A stretch of DNA of 64,000 nt from Streptomyces sp. NBC_01296 (lineage in GTDB: Bacteria > Actinomycetota > Actinomycetes > Streptomycetales > Streptomycetaceae), in NCBI RefSeq assembly GCF_035984415.1, contig NZ_CP130720.1:5890001-5954000 (forward strand), read 5' to 3'. The notes below the pieces were generated by a model. The model ran no database searches. It was not told where the DNA came from and was given only the letters and a program-made list of their open reading frames with translations. Shown here one piece after another: positions 17,239-26,972 of the stretch (within the stretch, counting starts at the first letter, position 1; each line of letters begins with the position of its first letter). Position numbers and translations under genes: made by a program.

Positions 17239-17571
17239 TCAGCCCTGCGGCTTCGGCGCCGCCTGCTGCACGACCTCGAACGACCACACCGTCGAACCGG
17301 AGGCCGCCGGCTTCGGCCGCTCACCGGAACCCGCGCCGCCGCCTTGGTGCGCCGCCTTCATGGGCCCCTCCATCCACGCCTGGAAGTCCTCCTCCGAGCG
17401 CCACCGCGTGTACACCAGGTACTGGTCGGTCCCCTCGACGGGACGCAGCAGCTCGAACCACTCGAACCCGTCCGAACCCTCCACGGCGCCCGCCCGCGAG
17501 GCGAACCGCTGCTCCAGTACTTCCCGCTGCTCGGCGGGCACGGCCAGTGCGTTGATCTTCACGATGCTCAT
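17239..17571 (-). CDS. MhuD-like heme-degrading monooxygenase (ABM fold)
   Basis: A 110-residue dimeric alpha+beta-barrel protein. MSIVKINALAVP, EQRFASRAGAVEGSDGFEWF, LLRPVEGTDQYLVYTRW and EDFQAWMEGPMKAAH follow mycobacterial MhuD closely; the histidine of MKAAHQ corresponds to the heme-ligand position. It is therefore likely a noncanonical heme oxygenase releasing iron, rather than an antibiotic-biosynthesis enzyme, though the Gly/Pro-rich insert SGERPKPAASG differs. Start at ATG 17571; the ATG at 17580 is an alternative. Confidence 0.8.
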   Translation of the reverse strand: MSIVKINALAVPAEQREVLEQRFASRAGAVEGSDGFEWFELLRPVEGTDQYLVYTRWRSEEDFQAWMEGPMKAAHQGGGAGSGERPKPAASGSTVWSFEVVQQAAPKPQG

Positions 17572-17691
17572 GCCCGCCATCCTAGGGATCGCGTGCGGGA
17601 TATCGTCCTCCCAGGTAATCAAGTGGTGCATGAAACGCGGCAGCCAGGCGAAGTCAAGGTTGCGGTCAACAGGGCGGGAGGCCGGCGAGGC

Positions 17692-19710
17692 GTGGCTAAC
17701 GCGGCAGAGCACGGTGGTGCGAACGGACATGCCGGGGTCATAGGCGGTAGCGGCAGGCTGGGGGCGGCACGGTTCCTCCTGTGGGCGCTGGCCGGTGTCC
17801 TCGCCGTCAGACAGGCCGCCGCAGTGCTGCGCGTGCCACCGGGCGAGTGGCTCAGCGAGTTCCAGCTCCCCAGCAGTTTTCCCGGCTCGCTCTACGACGG
17901 CGGCCAGTTCACCGGGACCCCCTTCGCCGGGATGGTCCTGAGGCCGTTCCTCGGTCTTGCGGCGCCCTCCCTGGAGGTGGCCTGGACCTGTGTGACGCTG
18001 CTGTTCGTCGCCGCCGTCGGGCTGGTCGCCGCGCGCGGTCTGCCCGATCCCGTGCCGCGGCGCACCGCGCTGCTCGCCGCGCCCGTGCTGGTCGGGCTGA
18101 TGATGGTGTCGCTGCCCGTCCGGGCGGCCGCCTCGCCGGGCCAGACCGCCGTCCTGCCCGTGCTGCTGGTGCTGCTGGCCGTGTTCCGGGTGCCCGGCGA
18201 GCGCCCGGCCGGCTTCCTCGTCGGTCTCGCCGCCGCGCTCCAGCCGGCCCTGCTGCTGTTCGCGCCGCTGCTGTGGCTGACCGGCCGCCGCCCCACCGCC
18301 AAGACCGCCGCCGTGACGTTCGCCGGAGCCACCGCGTTGTCCTGGGCGGCCCTGCCCCGCGACTCCTGGACGTACTGGGTCCACCACCTGGCCGGCACCG
18401 GCCTCGGCGACGCCCCCGACAGCCTCGCCAACCAGTCCGTGCACGGCGCGCTGCTGCGGCTCGGCCTGAGCGGCCCCCTCGAGATCCTGCTGTACGTGGC
18501 CCTCGCGGCCGGGATCGCCTGGGTCGGCCTGCGCCGCGCGGCCCGCTACGCCCGCGACGGCCAGCTGCTGCTCGCGGTGGCCGTCACCGGCTGCGTGGCC
18601 GTCGCCGTGGCGCCGACCGGCTGGCGCCACCAGCTGCTGTGGGTGCTGCTCGCGGTGGCCGGCAAGGTCGGCAAGCGGGCGGCGGACCGGCCCGTGTGGC
18701 CGGTGGCCGTGGTGCTCGCCATGACGCTGCCCAGCGACGTGCTGCTGCCCAACCTGGCCGCGCTGGCCCCCGTACGGGACAACGTGCTGCTCCTCGCCGC
18801 GCTGGCGGCGGCCTGCGCGGTGCCGTTCCTGCCGCGTTCCTCGCCGTACTGGCGCGAGCCCGTCGCGACGGCGTACGGCCGGCCGGCCGCCGCCCGGTGG
18901 TCGCGGGTGCCGCTGATGCCGTTCTGGCGGCGCGTGCTCTCGCGCCCGAACCTGTTGCTGGAGCTGCTGCTGATACGGGTGGGGTACTCGCTGTACTCGC
19001 ACATCCGGGCCGCCGCGCCGAGCAGCCGCAGCGTCGCCGAGGGGCACGGGAGTCAGATCCACGCCGTCGAGCGGGCGCTGGGCATCGACATCGAGCACGC
19101 CGTCAACCACGCCGTCGTGAACCTGCCCTGGCTGGAGAAGTTCTTCAACTTCTACTACACGTCGTTCCACTTCGTGGTGCCGCTGACGATCCTGGCGGTC
19201 CTGTACTGGCGCAGGCCGGGCGACTACCGCTGGGCCCGCGCCTCCCTGGGCCTGGGCACCGTCCTCGCGCTCGTCGGCTTCTGGCTGTACCCGCTGGCGC
19301 CGCCGCGGCTGATGCCCGCGCTCGGCTTCATCGACACCGTGCACGGGCCGCAGGATCTGGCCCACCCGCAGTACGGGGCGATGACCGCGATCTCCAACCA
19401 GTACGCGGCGATGCCCTCGCTGCACTTCGGCTGGTCGCTGTGGTGCGGGATCGTGATCATCACGCTCGCGCCGAAGGGCTGGCAGAAGCTCCTCGGGGCG
19501 CTGCACCCGCTGATCACGGTGTGCGCGATCGTCGCCACCGCCAACCACTGGGTGCTCGACGCGGTCGGCGGCGCGGTCGTCATCAGCGCCGGGTTCGGGC
19601 TCGTGTACGTCCTGTCGGGGCCGCGCGGCGCCGCCCTGCCGGCCGGGCTGAGCGTGCCGCGGCCGCGCGAGCCGGAGCGCGTGGGCGCCGCCACGCGCAG
19701 CCGCGCCTGA
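17692..19710 (+). CDS. Bifunctional GT87 mannosyltransferase-like / PAP2 phosphatase membrane protein
   Basis: About 672 residues with some 15 transmembrane helices. The N-terminal 390 residues resemble polyprenol-phosphate mannose transferases of family GT87 (EFQLPSSFPGSLYDGGQFTG loop, PVRAAASPGQTAVLPVLLVL). The C-terminal 230 residues are an Aur1/PAP2 domain with AMPSLHFGWSLWCGI and TANHWVLDAVGGAVV, the catalytic His motifs. It likely builds or remodels a phosphoinositide- or polyprenol-linked glycolipid. The start is uncertain: GTG 17692 (GGGAGG upstream) is preferred over GTG 17623. Confidence 0.8.
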   Translation: MANAAEHGGANGHAGVIGGSGRLGAARFLLWALAGVLAVRQAAAVLRVPPGEWLSEFQLPSSFPGSLYDGGQFTGTPFAGMVLRPFLGLAAPSLEVAWTCVTLLFVAAVGLVAARGLPDPVPRRTALLAAPVLVGLMMVSLPVRAAASPGQTAVLPVLLVLLAVFRVPGERPAGFLVGLAAALQPALLLFAPLLWLTGRRPTAKTAAVTFAGATALSWAALPRDSWTYWVHHLAGTGLGDAPDSLANQSVHGALLRLGLSGPLEILLYVALAAGIAWVGLRRAARYARDGQLLLAVAVTGCVAVAVAPTGWRHQLLWVLLAVAGKVGKRAADRPVWPVAVVLAMTLPSDVLLPNLAALAPVRDNVLLLAALAAACAVPFLPRSSPYWREPVATAYGRPAAARWSRVPLMPFWRRVLSRPNLLLELLLIRVGYSLYSHIRAAAPSSRSVAEGHGSQIHAVERALGIDIEHAVNHAVVNLPWLEKFFNFYYTSFHFVVPLTILAVLYWRRPGDYRWARASLGLGTVLALVGFWLYPLAPPRLMPALGFIDTVHGPQDLAHPQYGAMTAISNQYAAMPSLHFGWSLWCGIVIITLAPKGWQKLLGALHPLITVCAIVATANHWVLDAVGGAVVISAGFGLVYVLSGPRGAALPAGLSVPRPREPERVGAATRSRA

Positions 19711-19770
19711 GCAACCGCGCCTGAGCAACTGCGCCTGAGCAGCGCGCGCTGAGCAGCCGCGCCCGACGGG
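19701..19770 (+). repeat. 14-bp tandem repeat across the stop codon
   Basis: Five units of CCGCGCCTGAGCAA (two perfect, three degenerate) run from 19701 to 19770. The first unit supplies the final codons and TGA stop of the GT87/PAP2 gene. Confidence 0.8.
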
Positions 19771-19785
19771 CGGGTTCCGCAGCGC

Positions 19786-19878
19786 GAAGGGGTGCCACAG
19801 GGGCGGCCGAAGGGGTGCCACAGGGGCGGCCGAAGGGGTGCCGGGGCAGGCCGTGTGCCCGCCCCGGCACCCCTTCGG
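19786..19878. terminator. 23-bp direct repeats ending in an 18-bp perfect hairpin
   Basis: GAAGGGGTGCC recurs at 19786, 19809 and 19832 in 23-bp units. The last copy is the left arm of an 18-bp perfect inverted repeat (19830-19847 with 19861-19878, 13-base loop). It lies between convergent genes and should stop transcription from both sides. Confidence 0.8.
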
Positions 19879-19936
19879 TGGATCGCCGCGTCCTGTCAGG
19901 ATCCGCCGTCGGCGGCCCCTGCGCCACCCGGGGCGA

Positions 19937-20320
19937 TCAGTGGCCCGCCGCGCCGCCCGAGGAGAGCCGGTCCACGACGAGCGCGATGGCGGCCTCGGCG
20001 GTGTCGGTCTCGGCGATGACGGTGGTCAGGCTGGGGCTGCGCACCCGGAAGCGGCCGTCGGGCGTGGGCTCGACGGCCGGTGCCTCCACCTCGAAGGGGT
20101 GGCGGGTGCGGGAGCTGAACCACAGGGTCCACTGGCGGGTGAACGGGTACAGCCGACGCAGCTGCGGCTGCGCGGAGGCGGCCTCGATGAGCTCGATGAC
20201 ACCGCGGCAGAGCGTCTCGGGCCCGCCGCGCTCCTGGATCAGCCGCCACGTCGTGGGCAGCCGCTGCCAGCGGGCATCCACCCGGTGAGCGGTGTCTGTA
20301 TCGGCAGCGTGAAGGTTCAT
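19937..20320 (-). CDS. DUF6193-like protein
   Basis: A 127-residue soluble protein. The segment VIELIEAASAQPQLRRLYPFTRQWTLWF... (positions about 42-70) and the following strand pattern PDGRFRVRSPSLTTVIAETDTAEAA match what I recall of DUF6193, a Streptomyces family often annotated as natural-product related. No catalytic residues are evident. Start at ATG 20320. It sits alone between two hairpins, so it is probably monocistronic. Confidence 0.55.
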   Translation of the reverse strand: MNLHAADTDTAHRVDARWQRLPTTWRLIQERGGPETLCRGVIELIEAASAQPQLRRLYPFTRQWTLWFSSRTRHPFEVEAPAVEPTPDGRFRVRSPSLTTVIAETDTAEAAIALVVDRLSSGGAAGH

Positions 20321-20443
20321 CCGCGCAGTGTGACGCCCCACCGGTCTCAGGACAATGGTCCGGAAGTCAACAATCCGGCATACGTGCGCCCCCGATGCGC
20401 CCCGCCCGTACGCCGGGCGCGCCCTCGGCGGCATTCCAGGCGA

Positions 20444-20481
20444 CGGCAGGGGCCGGGGCGTGGGAGGAGCGGCCCCTGCCG
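20444..20481 (-). terminator. Hairpin downstream of cyp125
   Basis: Twelve-base perfect stem CGGCAGGGGCCG / CGGCCCCTGCCG (20444-20455 and 20470-20481) with a 14-base loop, 31 bases beyond the cyp125 stop codon. Confidence 0.7.
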
Positions 20482-20512
20482 CCGTGGAACCGGTACGGCC
20501 GCGGACACGTGC

Positions 20513-21757
20513 TCAACCGTGGCTGACCCGGAGCTCCTTGATGCCGTTGAGCCAGGCGGCCCGCAGCCGGCGCGGTTCCTCGCCGGTCAGGCGCAGGTCG
20601 GGCAGGGTGTCGGCCAGCGCGTTGAAGATCAGGTCGATCTCCATGATGGCCAGGGACTTGCCGAGGCAGAAGTGCGGGCCGCCGCCGCCGAAGCCCAGGT
20701 GCGGGTTCGGATCGCGGGTGATGTCGAAGCGGTCGGGGTCGGTGAAGACCTCGGGGTCGTGGTTGGCGGAGGAGTAGAACAGCCCCACCCGGTCGCCCGC
20801 CTTGATCTTCTGCCCGCCCAGTTCGGTGTCCTGGGTGGCGGTGCGCTGGAACGACACCACCGGGGTGGCCCAGCGGACGATCTCCTCGGCGGCCGTCGCC
20901 GGCCGGGTCGCCTTGTACAGCTCCCACTGGTCGGGGTGGGTCAGGAAGGCGTGCATGCCGTGGCTGATGGCGTTGCGCGTGGTCTCGTTGCCGGCGACCG
21001 CCAGGAGCAGCACGAAGAAGCCGAACTCGTCGGAGCCCAGGTTGCCCTGGCCCTCGGCCGCCACCAGCTGCGTGACGATGTCCTTGGCCGGGCACTCCTT
21101 GCGGGCGGCGGAGAGGTTCATGGCGTAGCCGATGAGCTCCATGGCCGCGTTGGAGCCGACCTCCTCGGTGATCGCGTACTCGGGGTCGTCGTACGCGATC
21201 ATCTTGTTCGACCAGTCGAAGATGCGCAGGCGGTCCTCCTGCGGTACGCCGATCAGTTCGGCGATGGCCTGCAGCGGGAGCTCGCACGCGACCTGCGTCA
21301 CGAAGTCGAAGCTGCCGTCGGCCGAGGCCTCCAGCGCCTGCTCGACGATCTTCCGGGCCCGGTCGCGCAGGGCCTCCTCCAGGCCGCGGATGGCCCGCGG
21401 GGTGAAACCGCGCTGCACGATCTGGCGTACGCGGGTGTGTTCCGGCGGGTCCATGTTCAGCATGATCAAGCGCTGGGCATCTATCTGTTCGCGCTGGATG
21501 TGCTCGTTGAAGCGGATGATCGCCGTATTGGTGGTGGAGGAGAACAACTCCGGGTGCGTGGATACGTACTTGACGTCCGCGTGCCGGGTCACGACCCAGT
21601 AGCCCTCGTCGTCGAATCCGGTGATGCCGCGCTGCTGGGGGCACCACCACACGGGTGCGGTCTGCCGCAGCTGCGCGAACTCGGGGAACGGGACCCGGTC
21701 CTGGAGGAGGTCGGGGTCGGTGGCGTCGAAGCCTTCGGGCAGCGCGGGACAGGGCAT
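20513..21757 (-). CDS. cyp125: Steroid C26-monooxygenase, cytochrome P450 CYP125
   Basis: A 414-residue P450. The heme loop is HLGFGGGGPHFCLGKSLA with Cys364 as ligand; the I-helix carries LLLAVAGNETTRN, which is also the sequence in mycobacterial CYP125; EEIVRWATPV is the ExxR helix. Further CYP125-like blocks are LIMLNMDPPEHTR, ELPLQAIAELIGVPQED and NHDPEVF. The family hydroxylates and further oxidises the terminal side-chain carbon of cholest-4-en-3-one. It is divergent from fadA5 with two KstR-type sites between, and the 3Fe-4S ferredoxin at 33.3 kb is a plausible electron donor. Confidence 0.85.
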   Translation of the reverse strand: MPCPALPEGFDATDPDLLQDRVPFPEFAQLRQTAPVWWCPQQRGITGFDDEGYWVVTRHADVKYVSTHPELFSSTTNTAIIRFNEHIQREQIDAQRLIMLNMDPPEHTRVRQIVQRGFTPRAIRGLEEALRDRARKIVEQALEASADGSFDFVTQVACELPLQAIAELIGVPQEDRLRIFDWSNKMIAYDDPEYAITEEVGSNAAMELIGYAMNLSAARKECPAKDIVTQLVAAEGQGNLGSDEFGFFVLLLAVAGNETTRNAISHGMHAFLTHPDQWELYKATRPATAAEEIVRWATPVVSFQRTATQDTELGGQKIKAGDRVGLFYSSANHDPEVFTDPDRFDITRDPNPHLGFGGGGPHFCLGKSLAIMEIDLIFNALADTLPDLRLTGEEPRRLRAAWLNGIKELRVSHG

Positions 21758-21804
21758 CGGGCGACTCCAAAGTCTGACGGCCCATCAGAAGTTGGCTTGA
21801 AGGT

Positions 21805-23168
<1,364 letters not shown>

Positions 23169-23208
23169 GCGCGCGCGGCGTGCACTGAACCCTGTGGGAT
23201 GGGAAACA

Positions 23209-23256
23209 GAAGGCCCCGGTGGCCGGACCTGGGGAGGTCCGGCCACCGGGGCCTTC
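23209..23256. terminator. 22-bp perfect hairpin between fadA5 and transglycosylase gene
   Basis: GAAGGCCCCGGTGGCCGGAC... at 23209-23230 pairs perfectly with 23235-23256 around a GGGG loop. It separates two convergent genes and should work in both directions. Confidence 0.9.
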
Positions 23257-23290
23257 GCACTGCTCGTGCGGCAAAGCGCTCACTGGTGGC

Positions 23291-23692
23291 TTAGTACCAG
23301 TGGTTGGCCTGCCAGAAGTTCCAGGCGCCGACGGGGCTGCCGTAGCGGGAGTTCATGTAGTCCAGGCCCCACTTGATCTGGGTGGCCGGGTTGGTCTTCC
23401 AGTCCGCACCCGCGGAGGCCATCTTCGAGGCCGGCAGGGCCTGGGCCAGGCCGTAGGCACCCGAGGAGGCGTTCGTGGCGGTGTGGTCCCAGCCGCTCTC
23501 GTGGGAAATGATCTTGTCGAAGGCGGCGAACTGGGCCGGGTCCTTGATCATCTGGTGTGCGATCGCCTTGGCGCTCATCGGGGCCGCCTGAGCGGGGACC
23601 GTGGCGAGCATGGTGCCGGCGACGCCCAGGGCGACGATGGAGCCGGCGAGGGCCTTCTTGGAGGCGGCGATGCGACGGATGACGTGGGACAC
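23291..23692 (-). CDS. Secreted transglycosylase SLT-like protein
   Basis: A 133-residue exported lysozyme-fold protein. The signal peptide ALAGSIVALGVAGTMLATVPAQA ends near residue 37. The domain has FDKIISHESGWDHTATNASSG with the catalytic Glu, AYGLAQALPASKM, and the closing block WGLDYMNSRYGSPVGAWNFW. It should cleave or remodel peptidoglycan. Start assigned to GTG 23692 with GGAAGG nine bases upstream. Confidence 0.9.
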   Translation of the reverse strand: MSHVIRRIAASKKALAGSIVALGVAGTMLATVPAQAAPMSAKAIAHQMIKDPAQFAAFDKIISHESGWDHTATNASSGAYGLAQALPASKMASAGADWKTNPATQIKWGLDYMNSRYGSPVGAWNFWQANHWY

Positions 23693-24081
23693 GGATGAAA
23701 CCTTCCGCAGGGGACAAGGGCGGTCGCCGCATGCCGAGGACATGCGTGAGCCACTCACGCAGAGGAGAGGGGTTCGTCGGGCGGGGGGCGAAGGCCCCGG
23801 GCCGCCGTGGCGACAACACCAGTTAGACAGGTCCCCGAGGCTCTGGCAACGACCCCGATTACTAGCCGCCCTCGCAGCCGGGGGCCGGCGGGCTTGCGGC
23901 GGGGGTGTTGGCGTTCTTGCAGGCGAGGGCCGGTTTCCGGGTCGTGGGGGGAGGTCCGTGAGGGCTACTACCCCGCGTCGTATGTGACGTGGGTCCTATG
24001 GGGTGAGTCACCGGGACAAGGCTCGAATGTCACCTTCTGTGGTGGTTCGTTACACGAAATGGTGTGTGCGCCGGGCCACTT
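23693..24081 (-). other. 389-bp leader/promoter region of the transglycosylase gene
   Basis: No gene is seen. On the minus strand it holds short hairpins near the start codon (GCATGTCCTCGGCATGC and CGTGAGTGGCTCACG, about 23730-23762) and a possible ECF-type minus-10 GTCTAA near 23826. The length suggests a long 5' leader. I looked for a c-di-AMP (ydaO) riboswitch, common before such genes, and did not find its conserved segments. Confidence 0.45.
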
Positions 24082-24930
24082 TCAACCCGAACCGAAGGAA
24101 ACGGGCGCCTCGAACGCCGCTTTTCGCACCGCCCGCCGCAGCGCCTTCAGCAGCGTGCCGCCGACCGCGAGGGTCAGTACGACGGTCAGCGCGGCCCGGC
24201 CCAGGTCCCAGCCCAGCGACGTCGCCGCGCAGTACGCCAGGAAGCGGGCCAGGTTGGCGGTGACCGGATCCCCCGGGTGGAAGGAGATGCCCTGGCCCAT
24301 GCCCTGCAGGAGCACCCAGCCCTGCAGGTTCATGATCGTGCCGTACGCGAACGAGCCCACGAAGCCGTACGCCGCCAGCATCAGCAGCTCCGCCCGGCCC
24401 CGGATCCTCCCCCAAGCTCTCGGCTTCGCTCGAGCAGGGGGGACCCCCACCGCGCCGGGCAGCAGCCCGGCGCCCAGCGAGAACCAGCCCATCGCCAGCA
24501 TCTGGAACGGCATCCACGGCCCGACCCCGCCCGTGAGCAGGGCGGAGGCGAACATCGTGACCGAGCCGAGGACGAAGCCGAAGCCCGGGCCGAGGACGCG
24601 GCCGCTGAGCACCATCAGGAAGAACATCGGCTCCAGGCCGGCCGTGCCGGCGCCCAGGGGTCTGAGGGCGGCCCCCACCGCGGCGAGGACGCCGAGCATC
24701 GCCACCGCCTTGGCGTCCATGCCCTGGTCGGCGATGGTCGCGACGACGACGGCGACGAGGAGGGGGAGCAGCGCCGCGAAGAGCCAGGGGGCGTCCTGGG
24801 AGTGGGCGAGGCCGGACTGGCGGTCGGCGAGGAGGGGCCAGGCGAAGGCCGCGATGCCGATGAGGGTGACGAGGAGCAGTGCGGCGGCGGCGCGGGGGCC
24901 GATGCGGAGGGGGCGGGAGGGGGTGCTCAT
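24082..24930 (-). CDS. ECF transporter S component (substrate-binding), cobalamin-regulated
   Basis: A 282-residue membrane protein with about seven helices, including AAALLLVTLIGIAAFAWPLL, MFFLMVLSGRVLGPGFGFVLGS and WMPFQMLAMGWFSLGAGLLPG, typical of ECF S components. It overlaps the ATPase gene by ATGA and is last in a cobalamin-riboswitch operon, so corrinoid or a precursor is the likely substrate (inference). An interspersed palindromic element is inserted in frame (24405-24450), giving PPARAKPRAWGRI in a loop. Confidence 0.8.
   Translation of the reverse strand: MSTPSRPLRIGPRAAAALLLVTLIGIAAFAWPLLADRQSGLAHSQDAPWLFAALLPLLVAVVVATIADQGMDAKAVAMLGVLAAVGAALRPLGAGTAGLEPMFFLMVLSGRVLGPGFGFVLGSVTMFASALLTGGVGPWMPFQMLAMGWFSLGAGLLPGAVGVPPARAKPRAWGRIRGRAELLMLAAYGFVGSFAYGTIMNLQGWVLLQGMGQGISFHPGDPVTANLARFLAYCAATSLGWDLGRAALTVVLTLAVGGTLLKALRRAVRKAAFEAPVSFGSG
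24405..24450 (+). repeat. Interspersed palindromic element inside the S-component gene
   Basis: ATCCTCCCCCAAGC, then a CTCTCGGCTTCGCTCGAG stem-loop, then GGGGGGACCCCCACCG. The ends match those of the element at 62531-62570. I recognise this as a repeat common in Streptomyces genomes. The host frame is kept. Confidence 0.75.
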
Positions 24931-26972
24931 GTGGCCTCGGCCTCGGTCTGGGCTTCGGTCTGGGTTTCGGCTTCGGTCTCGGCCAGGGCATTCGCGACCT
25001 GGGTCACCGTGAGCCAGTGGCCCGGGGCCAGGATCTTGGCCACCTGGGGGGCGAAGGCCGGGGACGACACGACGACCTCGGCGGTCGGGCCGTCCGCGAC
25101 GATCTCGCCGCCGGCCAGGATCACCACCCGGTGGGCCAGCTCGGCGGCGAGCTCCACGTCGTGGGTGGCGAGGACGATGGCGTGCCCGTCGGCGGCGAGG
25201 CCGCGCAGGATCTCGATCAGGCGGGCCTTGGCGGCGTAGTCCAGACCGCGGGTGGGCTCGTCGAGCAGGAGCAGCGCGGGGCGGCCGGTGAGTACGAGGG
25301 CCAGGGCGAGGGCCAGGCGCTGGCCCTCGGAGAGGTCCCGGGGGTGGGTGTCGTCGGGGACGTCCGGAAGCAGGGCGGAGACGAGCTCCCGGCAGGTGCC
25401 GGGGGCCGCGCCGGCGTCGGCGTCGGCGGCGGAGCACTCGGCGGCCACGGTGTCCGCGTAGAGGAGGTCGCGGGGTTCCTGCGGGACGAGGCCCACGCGC
25501 CGGACCATCTCCTGCGGGGCGGTGCGGTGGGGGGTGCGACCGCCGACGGTCACCGTGCCGGTGGTGGGGGCGAGCGTGCCGATGAGGGTGGCGAGGAGGG
25601 TGGACTTGCCGGCGCCGTTGCGGCCCATGAGGGCGATGGTCTCGCCGGGGGCCACGGAGAGGTCGATGCCGTGGAGGACTTCGGCGCGGCCGCGGCGGAG
25701 GGAGAGGGCGGTTGCCTTGGCCACGGGGGCCGGATGGGCGGTGGCGGTGTGTGTGCCTGTGCCTGTGCCCGTACCGGCTTCGGCCGCTGTCGCGCTGCCG
25801 GTTCCGGTACCGGTGGCGGGGCCGGGGGACGGCTCGCTCCGGCGGAGCAGGCGGGCCAGGATGCCGGGGCGGGGGGCGGGGCCGCTGCGCGGGGCTTCTT
25901 CCCCACCCCGCCCCTTCCCGATCCTGGGGCTCCGCCCCAGACCCCGCGCCTCAAACGCCGGCGGGGCTGGGTGGTGCGGCGCGGCCTGGGCGGGCTGGGG
26001 GGTGGGCGATACCGGCTGGGCCTGGGCGGGCTGGGGGGTAGGCGATACCGGCTGGGCCTGGGCGGGCGGCACCGGGCGGGCTGGGGTGGGCGATGTCGGC
26101 TGGGCCTCGGCGGGCGGCATCGGGCGGGTCTGGGCGGGCTGGGGGGTGGAGGTTGTGTTGGGGAGGCGGGAGAGGAGGGGGGCGGAGCGGCGGCGGGCGT
26201 CGCGGATCGACAAGGGGAGGGGGGACCAGTTCGCCAGGCGGCCCAGGGCCACCACCGGGGGGTGGACCGGGGAGACCGCCATGATCGAGGACGGGCTGCC
26301 GAGGACCGGCGCCGCGCCAGGGGCCGGGAGGAGGAGGATCCGGTCCGCGTACTGGACGACGCGTTCCAGGCGGTGCTCCGCCAGCAGGACCGTCGTGCCC
26401 AGGTCGTGGACCAGGCGCTGGAGGACCGCCAGGACCTCCTCGGCCGCCGCCGGGTCCAGCGCCGACGTGGGCTCGTCCAGGACCAGGACCTTGGGGTGCG
26501 GGGTCAGGACCGAGCCGATCGCGACCCTTTGCTGCTGGCCGCCGGAGAGGGTGGCGATGGGGCGGTCGCGCAGTTCGTTCAGGCCCAGCAGGTCCAGGGT
26601 CTCCTCGACCCGGCGGCGCATGACGGCCGGGGCCAGGCCGAGGGACTCCATGCCGTAGGCGAGCTCGTCCTCGACCACGTCCGTCACGAAGTGCGCGAGC
26701 GGGTCCTGGCCGACCGTGCCCACGACATCGGCGAGCTCGCGCGGCATGTGGGTGCGGGTGTCGCGGCCGGCGACGGTGACGCGGCCCCGCAGCGTGCCCC
26801 CGGTGAAATGCGGGACCAGGCCGGAGACCGCACCGAGGAGGGTCGACTTGCCGACGCCCGACGGGCCGACCAGGAGCGTGAGCTCGCCCTCCGGGATCAC
26901 CAGATCGGCATCGCACAGGGTGGGCTGCGCGGCGCCGTCGTACGTGACCGACACCTGCTCGAAGCGGATCAC
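24927..26972 (-). CDS. ECF transporter double ATPase (EcfA-EcfA' fusion)
   Basis: A 681-residue protein with two ABC ATPase domains. Domain 1 (about 1-240): GPSGVGKST, TLSGGQQQR, VLVLDEPTSALD. Domain 2 (about 425-640): GRNGAGKST, variant signature LSEGQRLALA, LLLLDEPTRGLD. Between them is a linker of about 180 residues rich in Pro and Ala with 12-residue repeats of the type PAQAQPVSPTPQ and a GTGTGTG run. It powers the EcfT and S components encoded on either side, with ATGA/GTGA overlaps. The GTG start has GAAGGAAAC upstream. Confidence 0.9.
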   Translation of the reverse strand: MIRFEQVSVTYDGAAQPTLCDADLVIPEGELTLLVGPSGVGKSTLLGAVSGLVPHFTGGTLRGRVTVAGRDTRTHMPRELADVVGTVGQDPLAHFVTDVVEDELAYGMESLGLAPAVMRRRVEETLDLLGLNELRDRPIATLSGGQQQRVAIGSVLTPHPKVLVLDEPTSALDPAAAEEVLAVLQRLVHDLGTTVLLAEHRLERVVQYADRILLLPAPGAAPVLGSPSSIMAVSPVHPPVVALGRLANWSPLPLSIRDARRRSAPLLSRLPNTTSTPQPAQTRPMPPAEAQPTSPTPARPVPPAQAQPVSPTPQPAQAQPVSPTPQPAQAAPHHPAPPAFEARGLGRSPRIGKGRGGEEAPRSGPAPRPGILARLLRRSEPSPGPATGTGTGSATAAEAGTGTGTGTHTATAHPAPVAKATALSLRRGRAEVLHGIDLSVAPGETIALMGRNGAGKSTLLATLIGTLAPTTGTVTVGGRTPHRTAPQEMVRRVGLVPQEPRDLLYADTVAAECSAADADAGAAPGTCRELVSALLPDVPDDTHPRDLSEGQRLALALALVLTGRPALLLLDEPTRGLDYAAKARLIEILRGLAADGHAIVLATHDVELAAELAHRVVILAGGEIVADGPTAEVVVSSPAFAPQVAKILAPGHWLTVTQVANALAETEAETQTEAQTEAEAT
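25881..25968 (+). repeat. Dispersed Streptomyces repeat inside the ATPase linker
   Basis: GCTGCGCGGGG, CCCCACCCCGCCCCTTCCCG, CTGGGGCTCCGCCCCAG and ACCCCGCGCCTCAAACGCCG occur in that order. This is a repeat I recognise as common between Streptomyces genes; here it lies in frame within coding sequence. A related copy is at 43458-43522 in the same orientation. Confidence 0.8.
25972..26110 (-). repeat. 36-bp-type tandem repeat coding for Pro/Ala linker
   Basis: Units containing GGCGATACCGGCTGGGCCTG recur about every 60 bp, with shorter GGGCGGGCTGGGG units between. They encode PVSPTPQPAQAQ-like peptides in the linker of the double ATPase. Confidence 0.7.

Noticed and set aside
17239-19821. 860-codon minus-strand open frame across the GT87/PAP2 gene
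   Set aside because: It is the high-GC shadow of the plus-strand gene; only its last 110 codons have coding character, as the MhuD-like protein.
23693-24081. Possible ydaO (c-di-AMP) riboswitch ahead of the transglycosylase gene
   Set aside because: The position is typical, but the conserved GGGGGACCCA, GGGTGAA and CCGAACCCG segments are not present on the minus strand.
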